From Nocardia brasiliensis ATCC 700358 (GTDB lineage: Bacteria > Actinomycetota > Actinomycetes > Mycobacteriales > Mycobacteriaceae): a stretch of 64,000 nucleotides of DNA. Shown here one piece after another: positions 15,373 to 24,158 of this stretch. The notes under the pieces were generated by a model, which worked only from the letters and a program-made list of their open reading frames with translations, did not search any database and was not told where the DNA came from. Within the stretch, counting starts at the first letter, position 1. Every line of letters begins with the position of its first letter. A program made the position numbers and the translations under genes. The stretch is from assembly GCF_000250675.2 (NCBI RefSeq), contig NC_018681.1, forward strand, positions 1,240,001-1,304,000. The letters are read 5' to 3'.

Positions 15373-17138
15373 CAGTACTTACGCTCCATCGGCTCGTAAC
15401 GGGTCTGCACCACCGGCTTGAAGTCGAGGCGGATGTCGGAGATCAGATCCGCGCTTTCCTTGTAGGCCATCGTGTGCCGCATGAAGTTCACGTCGTCGCG
15501 GTCCGGGTAGTCCTCGCGCGCGTGGCCGCCGCGCGATTCCTTCCGGTTGAGCGCACCGACGACGGTGACTTCGGCCAGCTCCAGCAGGAAGCCGAGCTCG
15601 ACGGCCTCCAGCAGGTCGCTGTTGTAGCGCTTGCCCTTGTCCTGCACCGTGATCCGGCTGTAGCGCTCCTTCAGCACGTGGATATCGGTGAGGGCCTGCT
15701 TGAGGGTGTCCTCGGTGCGGAACACGGCGGCGTTCATGTCCATCGTGTACTGCAACTCGGTACGGATATCGGCGACCCGCTCGTCGCCGTGCTCGGACAG
15801 GATCAGCGCGAGCCAGTCCTGCACCATCTGCGCGGGCTTGTCCGGCAGGTCGACGAACTCGGTGCGGTGCGCGTACTCGGCGGCGGCGATGCCGGCGCGG
15901 CGGCCGAACACGTTGATGTCGAGCAGCGAGTTGGTGCCGAGGCGGTTGGAGCCGTGCACCGACACGCAGGCGCATTCGCCCGCGGCGTACAGGCCGGGCA
16001 GCACGTCGGTGTTGTTGCGCAGCACCTCGCCGCGGATCTTGGTCGGGATACCACCCATCACGTAGTGACAGGTCGGCATGACCGGCACCAGCTCGGTCAC
16101 CGGGTCGACACCCAGGTAGGTGCGCGCGAATTCGGTGATGTCGGGCAGCTTCTCCTCGAGCACGTCCTCGCCGAGGTGGGTCACGTCGATGTAGACGTAG
16201 TCCTTGTTCGGCCCGGCGCCGCGACCCTCGAGCACCTCGAGCACCATCGAGCGGGCGACGATATCGCGCGGCGCGAGGTCCTTGATGGTGGGGGCGTAGC
16301 GCTCCATGAAGCGCTCACCGCTGGCGTTGCGCAGGATGCCGCCCTCGCCGCGCACGGCTTCGGAGATCAGGATGCCGAGACCGGCCAGGCCCGTCGGATG
16401 GAACTGGTGGAATTCCATGTCCTCCAACGGAAGACCCTTGCGGAACACGATCGCCATGCCGTCACCGGTCAGCGTGTGCGCGTTCGAGGTGGTCTTGTAC
16501 ATCCGGCCGGAACCGCCGGTGGCGAAGATGATCGACTTCGCGTGGAAGACGTGGATGTCACCGGTGGCCAGCTCGTAGGCGACGACGCCGGTGGCGACCT
16601 GGCCCCGGTCGGTATCGCTGAGTACCAGGTCGAGCACGTAGAACTCGTTGTAGAACTCGACGTCGTGCTTGACGCAGTTCTGGTACAGCGTCTGCAGGAT
16701 CATGTGCCCGGTGCGGTCGGCCGCGTAGCACGCGCGTCGCACCGGGGCCTTGCCGTGATCGCGGGTGTGACCACCGAAACGACGCTGGTCGATCTTGCCC
16801 TCGGGCGTCCGGTTGAACGGCAGACCCATCTTCTCCAGGTCCATCACCGCGTCGATGGCCTCTTTGGCCATGATCTCCGCGGCATCCTGGTCGACCAGGT
16901 AGTCGCCACCCTTGACGGTGTCGAAGGTGTGCCATTCCCAGTTGTCTTCTTCGACGTTCGCCAGTGCGGCGCACATGCCACCCTGTGCCGCGCCGGTGTG
17001 GCTGCGGGTCGGGTACAACTTGGTCAGGACGGCGGTACGCGCCCGGGGCCCGGCCTCGATCGCCGCGCGCATGCCGGCGCCACCGGCACCGACGATCACG
17101 ACGTCGTAGCGATGCTCCTGAATCCGCGATTCACTCAT
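15372..17138 (-). CDS. sdhA: Succinate dehydrogenase flavoprotein subunit
   Basis: 588 residues, the usual length. The N-terminal FAD-binding motif is YDVVIVGAGGAGMRAAIEA. The covalent-flavin histidine lies in TRSHTGAAQGG, and the substrate region is visible as HQFHPTGLAGLGILISEAVR and RRFGGHTRDHGKAPVRR. The C-terminal capping region includes KESRGGHAREDYPDRDD. It oxidises succinate to fumarate on the cytoplasmic side, linking the TCA cycle to the quinone pool. The gene follows sdhD after 15 bases in the sdhCDAB operon. Confidence 0.97.
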   Translation of the reverse strand: MSESRIQEHRYDVVIVGAGGAGMRAAIEAGPRARTAVLTKLYPTRSHTGAAQGGMCAALANVEEDNWEWHTFDTVKGGDYLVDQDAAEIMAKEAIDAVMDLEKMGLPFNRTPEGKIDQRRFGGHTRDHGKAPVRRACYAADRTGHMILQTLYQNCVKHDVEFYNEFYVLDLVLSDTDRGQVATGVVAYELATGDIHVFHAKSIIFATGGSGRMYKTTSNAHTLTGDGMAIVFRKGLPLEDMEFHQFHPTGLAGLGILISEAVRGEGGILRNASGERFMERYAPTIKDLAPRDIVARSMVLEVLEGRGAGPNKDYVYIDVTHLGEDVLEEKLPDITEFARTYLGVDPVTELVPVMPTCHYVMGGIPTKIRGEVLRNNTDVLPGLYAAGECACVSVHGSNRLGTNSLLDINVFGRRAGIAAAEYAHRTEFVDLPDKPAQMVQDWLALILSEHGDERVADIRTELQYTMDMNAAVFRTEDTLKQALTDIHVLKERYSRITVQDKGKRYNSDLLEAVELGFLLELAEVTVVGALNRKESRGGHAREDYPDRDDVNFMRHTMAYKESADLISDIRLDFKPVVQTRYEPMERKY

Positions 17139-17153
17139 CGAAGTGGCCTGTTC

Positions 17154-17585
17154 CTAACTGATGTTGGGGTCGAAGGTGAAGATGACGTACGTGCCGACGG
17201 CCAGGATCAGAATCATCGAGATGGCCAGCAGGGTGTTCAGCCAGAACCGAGTCGAGTCCTTGCGGGAGTAGTCCGCGATCACCGTGCGCAGGCCGTTGCC
17301 GCCGTGCAGCTGGGCGAGCCAGAGCATGGTCAGGTCCCAGATCTGCCAGAACGGGCTGGCCCAGCGGCCGGCGACGAAGCCGAAGTTGAGCCGCTTCACG
17401 CCGCCGTCGAGTAGCAGCATGATCGTCATGTGGCCGAGCACGAGCACGATCAGCAGCAGGCCGGAGAAGCGCATGAACACCCAGGCGTACATCTCGAAGT
17501 TGTTCTTCGAGCGGGCGCGGGGCGAGCGCGGCGAATCCAGGCTGGCCGGCCGGTCGTAGGACTTACCCAGAACAGGTGCACTCAT
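17154..17585 (-). CDS. sdhD: Succinate dehydrogenase membrane anchor subunit
   Basis: 143 residues with three hydrophobic helices: AWVFMRFSGLLLIVLVLGHM, a middle segment LTMLWLAQLHGGNGLRTVI, and LAISMILILAVGTYVIFTF. The helix 1 histidine (LGHMTIML) is a likely haem ligand in this family. SdhD and SdhC form the b-type cytochrome anchor and the menaquinone site. One base separates its ATG from the stop of sdhC. Confidence 0.93.
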   Translation of the reverse strand: MSAPVLGKSYDRPASLDSPRSPRARSKNNFEMYAWVFMRFSGLLLIVLVLGHMTIMLLLDGGVKRLNFGFVAGRWASPFWQIWDLTMLWLAQLHGGNGLRTVIADYSRKDSTRFWLNTLLAISMILILAVGTYVIFTFDPNIS

Positions 17586-17586
17586 C

Positions 17587-17985
17587 TCAATGCTCCGTGA
17601 AGAGGTAGAAGAACTGGCGGCCGATGGCGGGCACCGCCAGCAGGAACCAGATCGCGAGGATGATCCAGAGCATCGTGCGCTGGTACTTGGGGCCCTTGGC
17701 CCAGAAGTCGACCAGGATCACGCGGACGCCGTTGAGCGCGTGGAAGAGCACGACGACGACCAAGCCCATTTCCATCAGGGCGACGATGGGCGTCTTGTAG
17801 GTCTCGATCGCCTGGTTGTAGGTGTCCGGACTGACTCGGACCAGCGCGGTATCCAAGACGTGCACGAAGAGGAAGAAGAAGATGGTGCAACCGGTGATCC
17901 GGTGCAGCGCCCAGGACCACATTCCGGGGTCGCCTCGGTACAGCGTCTTCCGCTTCGGCTGGGCCGGAGCTTCTATCGTGGTCAT
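17587..17985 (-). CDS. sdhC: Succinate dehydrogenase cytochrome b556 subunit
   Basis: 132 residues from MTTIEAPAQPKRKTLYRGD. The ATG is preceded by GGAGG at good spacing, which rules out the upstream in-frame TTG. The family signature GMWSWALHRITGCTIFFFLFVHVLD includes the quinone-site S/R pair and the haem-binding histidine region. Two more helices follow (MEMGLVVVVLFHALNGVRVI, and IILAIWFLLAVPAIGRQFF). First gene of sdhCDAB; its promoter lies in the ~275-base gap shared with cdd. Confidence 0.93.
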   Translation of the reverse strand: MTTIEAPAQPKRKTLYRGDPGMWSWALHRITGCTIFFFLFVHVLDTALVRVSPDTYNQAIETYKTPIVALMEMGLVVVVLFHALNGVRVILVDFWAKGPKYQRTMLWIILAIWFLLAVPAIGRQFFYLFTEH

Positions 17986-18262
17986 AGAGTGCGGTGCCTC
18001 CAACGTCGTTGATGGACCCGGTTCGCTGATTCGACGCCGGCTGCGTTCCGGGGCATATGCCCAGGTGGCTGCGTTGCGGCCCGCTGCCGGGAACCTGAAC
18101 CGATCTATTTGGACTCTAATCCTCTCGGTTTGCCGGAACTAATTCGGCGTGCCGTGCGTTGCGCTACAGTCGGGCGGGTTAGGTTTGCCTTTCTTGATGC
18201 CTGAAGGGTTCCGCCGAGGGCTCGTTGCGGCCAGGTCGGGCTCGCTCCAGAAGGGGTTCACG

Positions 18263-18664
18263 ATGCCGGAAATCGACTGGAAATCCCTGCGTGACAACGC
18301 AATTCAAGTAATGCGTAATGCCTATGTACCGTACTCGCGGTTTCCGGTCGGAGCAGCGGCTCTCAGTGCCGATGGTCGAATTGTGCGGGGCTGCAATGTG
18401 GAAAATGTCTCATATGGTTTGACCCTGTGTGCCGAATGCGTACTCATCGGTAACTTGCATTCCGGCGGTGGGGGCCGGTTGCTCGCCCTCGCCGTGTGCG
18501 ATTCCCGCGGCGAAATCCTGATGCCCTGTGGGCGCTGCCGTCAGCTCCTCTACGAGCACGGCGGGTCCGACCTGCTGGTCGATCACCGGAACGGACCCGT
18601 CCGCCTCGCCGCCCTGCTCCCCGACGCCTTCGGCCCCGACGACCTGGACGCCGGCCGGCGGTAA
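18263..18664 (+). CDS. cdd: Cytidine deaminase
   Basis: 133 residues, homotetramer-type cytidine deaminase converting (deoxy)cytidine to (deoxy)uridine for pyrimidine salvage. Zinc and catalytic residues are visible: C56-A-E58 and P-C89-G-R-C92. The substrate loop VPYSRFPVGAA and NVENVSYG are also conserved. The chosen ATG matches the family N-terminus; the longer frame upstream has no family similarity. Thymidine phosphorylase and adenosine deaminase follow on the same strand, as in M. tuberculosis cdd-deoA-add, but here a small antisense-oriented gene intervenes between cdd and deoA. Confidence 0.95.
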   Translation: MPEIDWKSLRDNAIQVMRNAYVPYSRFPVGAAALSADGRIVRGCNVENVSYGLTLCAECVLIGNLHSGGGGRLLALAVCDSRGEILMPCGRCRQLLYEHGGSDLLVDHRNGPVRLAALLPDAFGPDDLDAGRR

Positions 18665-18700
18665 GCCGTGCCCGTGCTTTTCAGCCGGGCCGAACGGCCC

Positions 18701-18940
18701 TCAGCAGTCCGAGTCGAGGGCGGCGTCGACTTCTGCGTCGGTGGCGCTGGTGATCGCTGGGATGTCCGTGGCGGGGACGCCGATATGGCCGAGTAGGAGG
18801 GCGAAGCTGCGGCGTTGCACCAGTTCGATCCCGGTGACGCGGCGCTTCAGTTCGTACAGCGACTCGCTGTGTAGGTCTTCGATATCGGTGACGCGCGTCT
18901 CCAGCTCACGGACGCGACGGTCGATGTGTGCGGATGTCAT
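18701..18940 (-). CDS. Small coiled-coil hypothetical protein
   Basis: A 79-residue protein, MTSAHIDRRVRELETRVTDI..., preceded by AAGGGGGATCC as a ribosome-binding site. The first half has heptad spacing of I/V/L residues separated by charged residues (RRVRELETRVTDIEDLHSES, then YELKRRVTGIELVQRRS), suggesting a short coiled coil. The tail is acidic and ends in Cys. It sits opposite in direction between cdd and deoA, an interruption of the otherwise co-directional salvage genes. No family recognised; possibly a Nocardia-specific small protein. Confidence 0.6.
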   Translation of the reverse strand: MTSAHIDRRVRELETRVTDIEDLHSESLYELKRRVTGIELVQRRSFALLLGHIGVPATDIPAITSATDAEVDAALDSDC

Positions 18941-19039
18941 GGATCCCCCTTGCCCCGTGTTCGATTGATGCGCTGAGGCTATCGGAGGGTGCCGACAAGA
19001 ACCAGCTCTCGGCGGCCTGCTCGTGCCAGACTGGCGAAT

Positions 19040-20329
19040 GTGACGGCACTGGACGCGGTTTCGATCATCACTGCCAAGCGTGACGGCGGCGCGCTGTCGG
19101 ACGCCCAGATCGACTGGGTGATCGACGGGTTCACCAAGGGGGTGGTGGCCGACGAGCAGATGTCGGCCCTGGCCATGGCGATCGTGTGGCGGGGGATGAC
19201 CCGGCGGGAGACCGCGCGCTGGACCGCCGCGATGATCGCGTCCGGCCGCCGGATGGACTTCACCGATCTGCCCCGGCCCACGGTGGACAAGCATTCGACC
19301 GGCGGGGTGGGCGACAAGATCACGCTGCCGTTGGCGCCGCTGGTCGCCGCGTGCGGCGCCGCCGTCCCGCAGCTGTCCGGGCGCGGGCTCGGCCACACCG
19401 GCGGCACGCTCGACAAGCTCGAAGCCATTCCCGGCTGGCAGGCCGACGTTTCGGTGCCGCGAATGCGCGAGTTGCTCAGCGACCCCGCGGTCGGCGCGGT
19501 GGTGTGTGCGGCGGGCGCCGACCTCGCACCGGCGGACAAACGGCTCTACGCGCTGCGCGATGTCACCGGCACCGTGGAATCCATCCCGTTGATCGCCAGC
19601 TCGATCATGAGCAAGAAGATCGCGGAGGGCACCGCGGCCCTGGTGCTCGACGTGAAGGTCGGCGCGGGCGCGTTCCTGAAGACGCTCGACGGCGCGCGCG
19701 AATTGGCCACGGCCATGGTCGAATTGGGCACCGACGCGGGCGTGCGCACGGTGGCGCTGCTCACCGCGATGGACACCCCGCTCGGCCGGACGGCGGGTAA
19801 CGCGCTGGAGGTGGCCGAGTCGGTGGAGGTGCTCGCCGGGGGCGGGCCCGCGGATATCGTCGAGCTCACCGTCACGCTCGCGCGCGAGATGGTCGCACTG
19901 GCCGGGCTCGACATCGACCCGGCCGACGTGCTGGCCGACGGCCGGGCGATGGATCACTGGCGCGCGATGATCCGGGCGCAGGGCGGCGACCCGGATGCCG
20001 CGCTGCCCACCGCGAAACACACCGAGGTCGTCAAGGCCGAGCGTGACGGCGTGCTCACCCGGCTGGACGCCATGGGCGTCGGCATCGCGGCGTGGCGGCT
20101 CGGCGCGGGCCGGGCCAGGCAGGGCGATCCGGTGCAGTTCGGCGCGGGCGTCGAAATGCATGTCAAGCCAGGTGATTCCGTCACCGCCGGGCAGCCGTTG
20201 CTCACCCTGCACACCGACACCCCGGACGCGTTCGCCGGTGCGCAGGACGCGCTGCGAGAGGCTGTCGCCATCGGCGACACCGGCGAGAAGCCCACCGCCC
20301 CTTTGCTCCTCGGTCGAATCGGGGTCTGA
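19040..20329 (+). CDS. deoA: Thymidine phosphorylase
   Basis: 429 residues from GTG 19040 (VTALDAVSIITAKRDGG). It phosphorolyses thymidine/deoxyuridine to base and deoxyribose 1-phosphate. Family signatures: KHSTGGVGDKITLPLAPLVA (phosphate/nucleoside site), SGRGLGHTGGTLDKLE, and SIMSKKIAEG. The C-terminal pyrimidine nucleoside phosphorylase domain ends LLLGRIGV. Together with Cdd and Upp it lets the cell recover uracil/thymine and pentose from nucleosides. Confidence 0.95.
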   Translation: MTALDAVSIITAKRDGGALSDAQIDWVIDGFTKGVVADEQMSALAMAIVWRGMTRRETARWTAAMIASGRRMDFTDLPRPTVDKHSTGGVGDKITLPLAPLVAACGAAVPQLSGRGLGHTGGTLDKLEAIPGWQADVSVPRMRELLSDPAVGAVVCAAGADLAPADKRLYALRDVTGTVESIPLIASSIMSKKIAEGTAALVLDVKVGAGAFLKTLDGARELATAMVELGTDAGVRTVALLTAMDTPLGRTAGNALEVAESVEVLAGGGPADIVELTVTLAREMVALAGLDIDPADVLADGRAMDHWRAMIRAQGGDPDAALPTAKHTEVVKAERDGVLTRLDAMGVGIAAWRLGAGRARQGDPVQFGAGVEMHVKPGDSVTAGQPLLTLHTDTPDAFAGAQDALREAVAIGDTGEKPTAPLLLGRIGV

Positions 20330-20543
20330 GCGGCCCGCACCGGCTCGGCTCGCCGCGTCCCTCGCCGCACGAAACAGGCTGGTGGGCAACGGCAGACCTG
20401 CGGGACTCCGCACCCGCGCCGCGCGCATGCCGGGCGTCTGTCCGGTGTCCGGGTGTGGGCCGTCACGGGATGGGCCGGCAACGAGATGGTTGCCACTACG
20501 TCAGTCGGGTGCCGTTCCGGCGAGGTGCGGCTACCGTCATTAC

Positions 20544-21641
20544 ATGACTGGACCGACCGCATTGACCCTTGCCTCGATCCGACAGGCGCCAAAAGCGCTG
20601 CTGCACGACCACCTCGACGGTGGTCTACGGCCCGCCACGGTGCTGGAGTTGGCCGCCGAGTGCGGCTACGCCGACCTACCCGCCACGGACGAGGCGGCGC
20701 TGGCCGCCTGGTTCCGGGACGCGGCCGACAGCGGATCGCTGGAACTGTATCTGGAAACTTTCGCGCACACCGTCGCCGTCATGCAGACGCCGGAGGGCCT
20801 GCGCCGGGTCGCCCGTGAATGCGCGGAAGACCTCTCCGCGGACGGCGTGGTGTACGCCGAGGTGCGTTTCGCCCCCGAACAGCACCTCGAGCGCGGACTG
20901 ACCCTCGACGAGGTCGTCGAGCACACCCTGGCCGGCTTCCGGGAGGGCGAGGCGGCCGCCGCGGCGGCGGGCCGCCCGATCGTGGTGACCTGCCTGCTCA
21001 CCGCCATGCGACATGCGGCACGGTCGCGCGAGATCGCCGAGCTCACCGTGCGCTTCCGGGATCGCGGCGTGGGCGGCTTCGATATCGCGGGTGCGGAGGC
21101 CGGCTTCCCGCCCAGCCGGCACCTGGACGCGTTCGAGTACATGCGCGCCAACAGCGCGCACTTCACCATTCACGCCGGCGAGGCGTTCGGGCTGCCCTCG
21201 ATCCACGAGGCGCTCGCCTTCTGCGGCTGTGACCGGCTCGGCCACGGCGTGCGGATCACCGACGACATCAGCGTGCCCGGCGCGATCGAGGACGCCCGCC
21301 TGGGGCTGGTCGCGAACTACGTGCGGGATATGCGCATCCCGCTGGAGCTCTGTCCGTCGTCGAACGTGCAGACCGGCGCGGTGCCCTCGCTCGACAAGCA
21401 TCCGTTCGACCTGCTGGCCCGGCTGCGCTTCCGGGTGACGGTGAACACCGACAACCGGCTGATGAGCGACACCACCATGAGCAAGGAGATGCTGAAGCTG
21501 GTCGACACGTTCGACTACGGCTGGAGCGATCTGGAGCGTTTCACCATCAACGCGATGAAGTCGGCGTTCATCCCGTTCCCGGAGCGGCTGCGGATCATCG
21601 ACGACATCATCAAGCCGGGCTACGCGGTGCTGCTCGGCTAG
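20544..21641 (+). CDS. add: Adenosine deaminase
   Basis: 365 residues; hydrolytically deaminates (deoxy)adenosine to (deoxy)inosine, which PunA can cleave. Metal and catalytic residues are readable: HDHLDGGL (HxH zinc pair), HAGEAFG (H and catalytic E), CDRLGHGVRI and the SSNVQTG loop, then TVNTDNRLMSDT (zinc Asp region). ATG 20544 gives the family N-terminus (LTLASIRQAPKALLHDHLDG). A 214-base gap separates it from deoA, so it may have its own promoter. Confidence 0.95.
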   Translation: MTGPTALTLASIRQAPKALLHDHLDGGLRPATVLELAAECGYADLPATDEAALAAWFRDAADSGSLELYLETFAHTVAVMQTPEGLRRVARECAEDLSADGVVYAEVRFAPEQHLERGLTLDEVVEHTLAGFREGEAAAAAAGRPIVVTCLLTAMRHAARSREIAELTVRFRDRGVGGFDIAGAEAGFPPSRHLDAFEYMRANSAHFTIHAGEAFGLPSIHEALAFCGCDRLGHGVRITDDISVPGAIEDARLGLVANYVRDMRIPLELCPSSNVQTGAVPSLDKHPFDLLARLRFRVTVNTDNRLMSDTTMSKEMLKLVDTFDYGWSDLERFTINAMKSAFIPFPERLRIIDDIIKPGYAVLLG

Positions 21642-21707
21642 CTGCCGTGGTGTGAACCGGGTGACAGTCCGTGGGTGGCTGCACCCGGTTTCGCTAGCGT
21701 GGCCGCT

Positions 21708-22364
21708 ATGGCGACATTGCGCATTCCGAGTCGATACAACGGCCCGCCGGGCACCGGTAACGGCGGCTACGTGGGCGGCTTGCTCGCCGAACAGCGCGAC
21801 GAGGCCGCGGTCACCGTGATCCTGCGCAACCGCCCGCCGCTGGACACCCCGCTCGACCTGCGCGACGGGCACCTGTACGACGGCGACACCCTGGTCGCGG
21901 AGACCCGGGCCGGCGAATTCGACCGTGCCGCACCGCAATCGGTGCCCTACGCGACGGCTGCGGTGGCCGCGAGTTCGTATCGAACCAACGAGATGTTCGC
22001 GTCCTGCTTCGTCTGCGGCAGCAGCCGCGCCGACGGCCTGCGCATCGAGGCGGGCGCGGTGGACCCGGGCCGGGTGGCGGCACCGTGGATTCCCGACGCC
22101 TCGCTCCCGCTCGGCCCCGCCATCGTGTGGGCCGCCATGGATTGCCCCGGCGGCTGGTCGCTGCCCGACATGATGGACCGGCCCGCCCTGCTCGGCTCCA
22201 TGACCGCCACGGTGCACGACCTGCCTGCGGTCGGCGAGCAATGCGTCGTGGTCGGCGAGGCGCACGGTGAGCAGGGCCGCAAATCGTTCGCGTCCACCGC
22301 CGTCTACGGCGCCGACGACCGGCTGCTCGGCCGGGCCGAACAGATCTGGATCCGGCTGAATTGA
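21708..22364 (+). CDS. Hotdog-fold (PaaI thioesterase-like) protein, hypothetical
   Basis: 218 residues. The sequence MATLRIPSRYNGPPGTGNGG, a central FASCFVCGSSRADGLRI, and GPAIVWAAMDCPGGWS resemble actinobacterial hotdog-fold proteins annotated as PaaI-like thioesterases: the N-terminal half holds one half-hotdog-like segment, the C-terminal half (GSMTATVHDLPAVGEQCVVV... KSFASTAVYGADDRLLGRAE) the other. A CxxC (CFVC) in the middle is notable. Substrate unknown. It follows add by 66 bases on the same strand and ends at a strong terminator. Moderate confidence in the fold, low in function. Confidence 0.7.
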   Translation: MATLRIPSRYNGPPGTGNGGYVGGLLAEQRDEAAVTVILRNRPPLDTPLDLRDGHLYDGDTLVAETRAGEFDRAAPQSVPYATAAVAASSYRTNEMFASCFVCGSSRADGLRIEAGAVDPGRVAAPWIPDASLPLGPAIVWAAMDCPGGWSLPDMMDRPALLGSMTATVHDLPAVGEQCVVVGEAHGEQGRKSFASTAVYGADDRLLGRAEQIWIRLN

Positions 22365-22410
22365 CGACAGCGGTGAATTGACCACGGCGGCAACCGAAGC
22401 CGAAATGAGC

Positions 22411-22442
22411 CGAGCCCCCGTCGCGGGTGCGGCGGGGGCTCG
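22411..22442. terminator. Hairpin terminator between converging genes
   Basis: Arms CGAGCCCCCG (22411-22420) and CGGGGGCTCG (22433-22442) are perfect inverses around a 12-base loop. It lies between the stop codons of the hotdog-like gene and the Rv3311-like gene, and can serve both. Confidence 0.8.
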
Positions 22443-22462
22443 TGGCTACTGCGGGTCCGGGT

Positions 22463-23713
22463 CTACTGCGGGTTGAGCCGGGACTCGAAATTGCGTTCCA
22501 GCTCCCGCCAGGACTGCGCCTCGGCGGCGAACGGCGGGTTGGGCGCCATCCGGCTCGGGTCCGGGTTCAGCAGGTACGACACGTACCAGCCGAGCGGATT
22601 CGACTGGGCCAGAGCCTGTTCCACGACATCGTCGCCCGCGTAGTCGGACGCGTCGGTGAACAATTCGACCGCCAGGTCGAGCTGTTCGATGTCGACCGCT
22701 TCCGGGCCCTCGGCCAGATCGTCGGCCAGCCCCGGTAGTACGTAGACGTTCTCGTCGGTGACCTCGACCTCCAGCGAGCCGTCCACCGCGGCGGTCTGCA
22801 CATCGGTAAAGGTGCTGACCCGCGCCAGGTCGTGCTCGTGATCGTCGGCCAGGTAGCGGGCCAGCGCGCGCTCGGAGGTGAACACGGTGATCGCGTTGTC
22901 GCTGCCGAGGAAGATCGGCTCGTCGTCCAGGTAACAGCGCAGCGTGAAGTACGTGCCGTCGGAGGTGACGATCTTGACCGGGTCGATGCCGACCTCGTGC
23001 CAGAACGACTCGTCCTCGTCCTCTTCGTCCTCGTCGTCGGCATCCAGGTCGACGGGCTCGAACTCGTCCTCTTCGTTGTCCGCCGCGTCGTCGGCGTCGA
23101 CCACGTTCTCCTCGGCGGCCAGCAGTTCGGCCTCGGCGACGGCGACGGCCTCCGCGTCGACGTCCGGCGTCTGCACGACCGAGTCGATGGCGTCCAGCAC
23201 GTCGTCCCAGCCCTTGGCGATGGCGGCGCCGATCTGGTCCCACAGCTCTTCGCCGTCGCGGCCGATGAAGGCGTTCACGCCGCCGGGCAGCGCGCCGAGC
23301 ACCGGATGCGACCCGAAGAACTTGGTCACCGTCTCCAGTTCGCACACCTCGCCGATGTTGCGGACCATGCTGAGGGTGTCCTCGAGCTCGGCGATGGTCT
23401 CCACCTCGGGCTCGCCCGCCGCCAGCTCGGGCACGGCGACCAGATCGAAGGAGAAGTTCTCCTCCGGCTCCAGTTCCACCGCCGACAGCCCGGCGACGAC
23501 CTTCCACGCCGGATGGTCGACGAGGTCGTTGTCGGAGTTGGTCCGGATGAACGCGGCCAGCTCCGCAACGGTCTCGAAACCGTAGAGGGAGTCCTCGTGT
23601 CCGAGGAACGCCTCCCACTCGTCGTCACCGTCTCGCCAGCGCGGTGCCCACAGGGTGACGAGATCGCCGTCGGTCAGGCCGAGCTCGATCGGGACGATGT
23701 CTCCAGAAGCCAT
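22463..23713 (-). CDS. Acidic conserved actinobacterial protein (Rv3311-like)
   Basis: 416 residues of unknown function. By size, acidity and location next to the salvage genes it looks like the counterpart of M. tuberculosis Rv3311 (recalled, not aligned). The protein has an N-terminal domain (MASGDIVPIELGLTDGDLVT), a central strongly acidic tract (about residues 205-238, many Asp/Glu, including DADDEDEEDEDESFW), and a C-terminal domain (IDPVKIVTSDGTYFTLRCYL, ending RNFESRLNPQ). No signal peptide or membrane segment is present, so it is probably cytoplasmic. The acidic tract may be a disordered linker. It lies 26 bases downstream of the YbaB-like gene and could be cotranscribed with the type-VII-like operon. 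Confidence 0.75.
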   Translation of the reverse strand: MASGDIVPIELGLTDGDLVTLWAPRWRDGDDEWEAFLGHEDSLYGFETVAELAAFIRTNSDNDLVDHPAWKVVAGLSAVELEPEENFSFDLVAVPELAAGEPEVETIAELEDTLSMVRNIGEVCELETVTKFFGSHPVLGALPGGVNAFIGRDGEELWDQIGAAIAKGWDDVLDAIDSVVQTPDVDAEAVAVAEAELLAAEENVVDADDAADNEEDEFEPVDLDADDEDEEDEDESFWHEVGIDPVKIVTSDGTYFTLRCYLDDEPIFLGSDNAITVFTSERALARYLADDHEHDLARVSTFTDVQTAAVDGSLEVEVTDENVYVLPGLADDLAEGPEAVDIEQLDLAVELFTDASDYAGDDVVEQALAQSNPLGWYVSYLLNPDPSRMAPNPPFAAEAQSWRELERNFESRLNPQ

Positions 23714-23739
23714 GAGCGGAAGCCTATCTACCTTCCGCG

Positions 23740-24087
23740 TCAGGCACTATCCGGCCCGCCCCCAATGGTTCCGCCGGCGGGGTTCGCCGGCGGAACGAAC
23801 GACTCGTTCAGTGTCGCAACGACCTTCGAGCGCTGGTTGCCCGCGTCCTCCGCGGCCTGCCTGCAGGCCCAGACGATCAGCTGTCCGACCTCGGCGGGCG
23901 GCAGCGAGGTGACGGTCTCGGCGAGGCTCAACGCGACGAGCGCGCCGTCGCTGTCCACCTCGACGGTGACCGAGCCGTCGTCGGTGGTGTGGCGGCCCCG
24001 GACCTGCTTGAGGCCGTACAGCGCCGCCTCCAGCGCCTCCAGCTTCTGCGTCGCATTGGCGACCAACGCGTCCATCTCGGCGCTCAT
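23740..24087 (-). CDS. YbaB/EbfC-like protein of the type-VII-style operon
   Basis: 115 residues. MSAEMDALVANATQKLEALE is a long helix, followed by strands (GSVTVEVDSDGALVALSL) and a second helix (PPAEVGQLIVWACRQAAEDA). This helix-strand-helix arrangement is the YbaB/EbfC fold. YbaB homologues bind DNA as nucleoid-associated proteins, but in mycolata a separate YbaB-like group (EspL type) accompanies ESX secretion genes, which suits this neighbourhood better. Its ATG overlaps the stop of a possible 24-residue ORF. Confidence 0.7.
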   Translation of the reverse strand: MSAEMDALVANATQKLEALEAALYGLKQVRGRHTTDDGSVTVEVDSDGALVALSLAETVTSLPPAEVGQLIVWACRQAAEDAGNQRSKVVATLNESFVPPANPAGGTIGGGPDSA

Positions 24088-24158
24088 GCGTCCGCCTCGC
24101 TGGCGCTCGGCTCCCGCATGACCGCCGGGGCGGCTGTGTCCATTGTTCGCTCGCTCAT
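24084..24158 (-). CDS. Possible 24-residue ORF coupled at both ends
   Basis: MSERTMDTAAPAVMREPSAS plus four residues (EADA). The ATG overlaps the stop of the upstream gene (ATGA at 24155-24158) and its own stop overlaps the ATG of the YbaB-like gene (ATGA at 24084-24087). No independent ribosome-binding site is obvious, so expression would depend on re-initiation. It could simply carry ribosomes across the 67-base gap. Coding status is uncertain. Confidence 0.35.
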   Translation of the reverse strand: MSERTMDTAAPAVMREPSASEADA

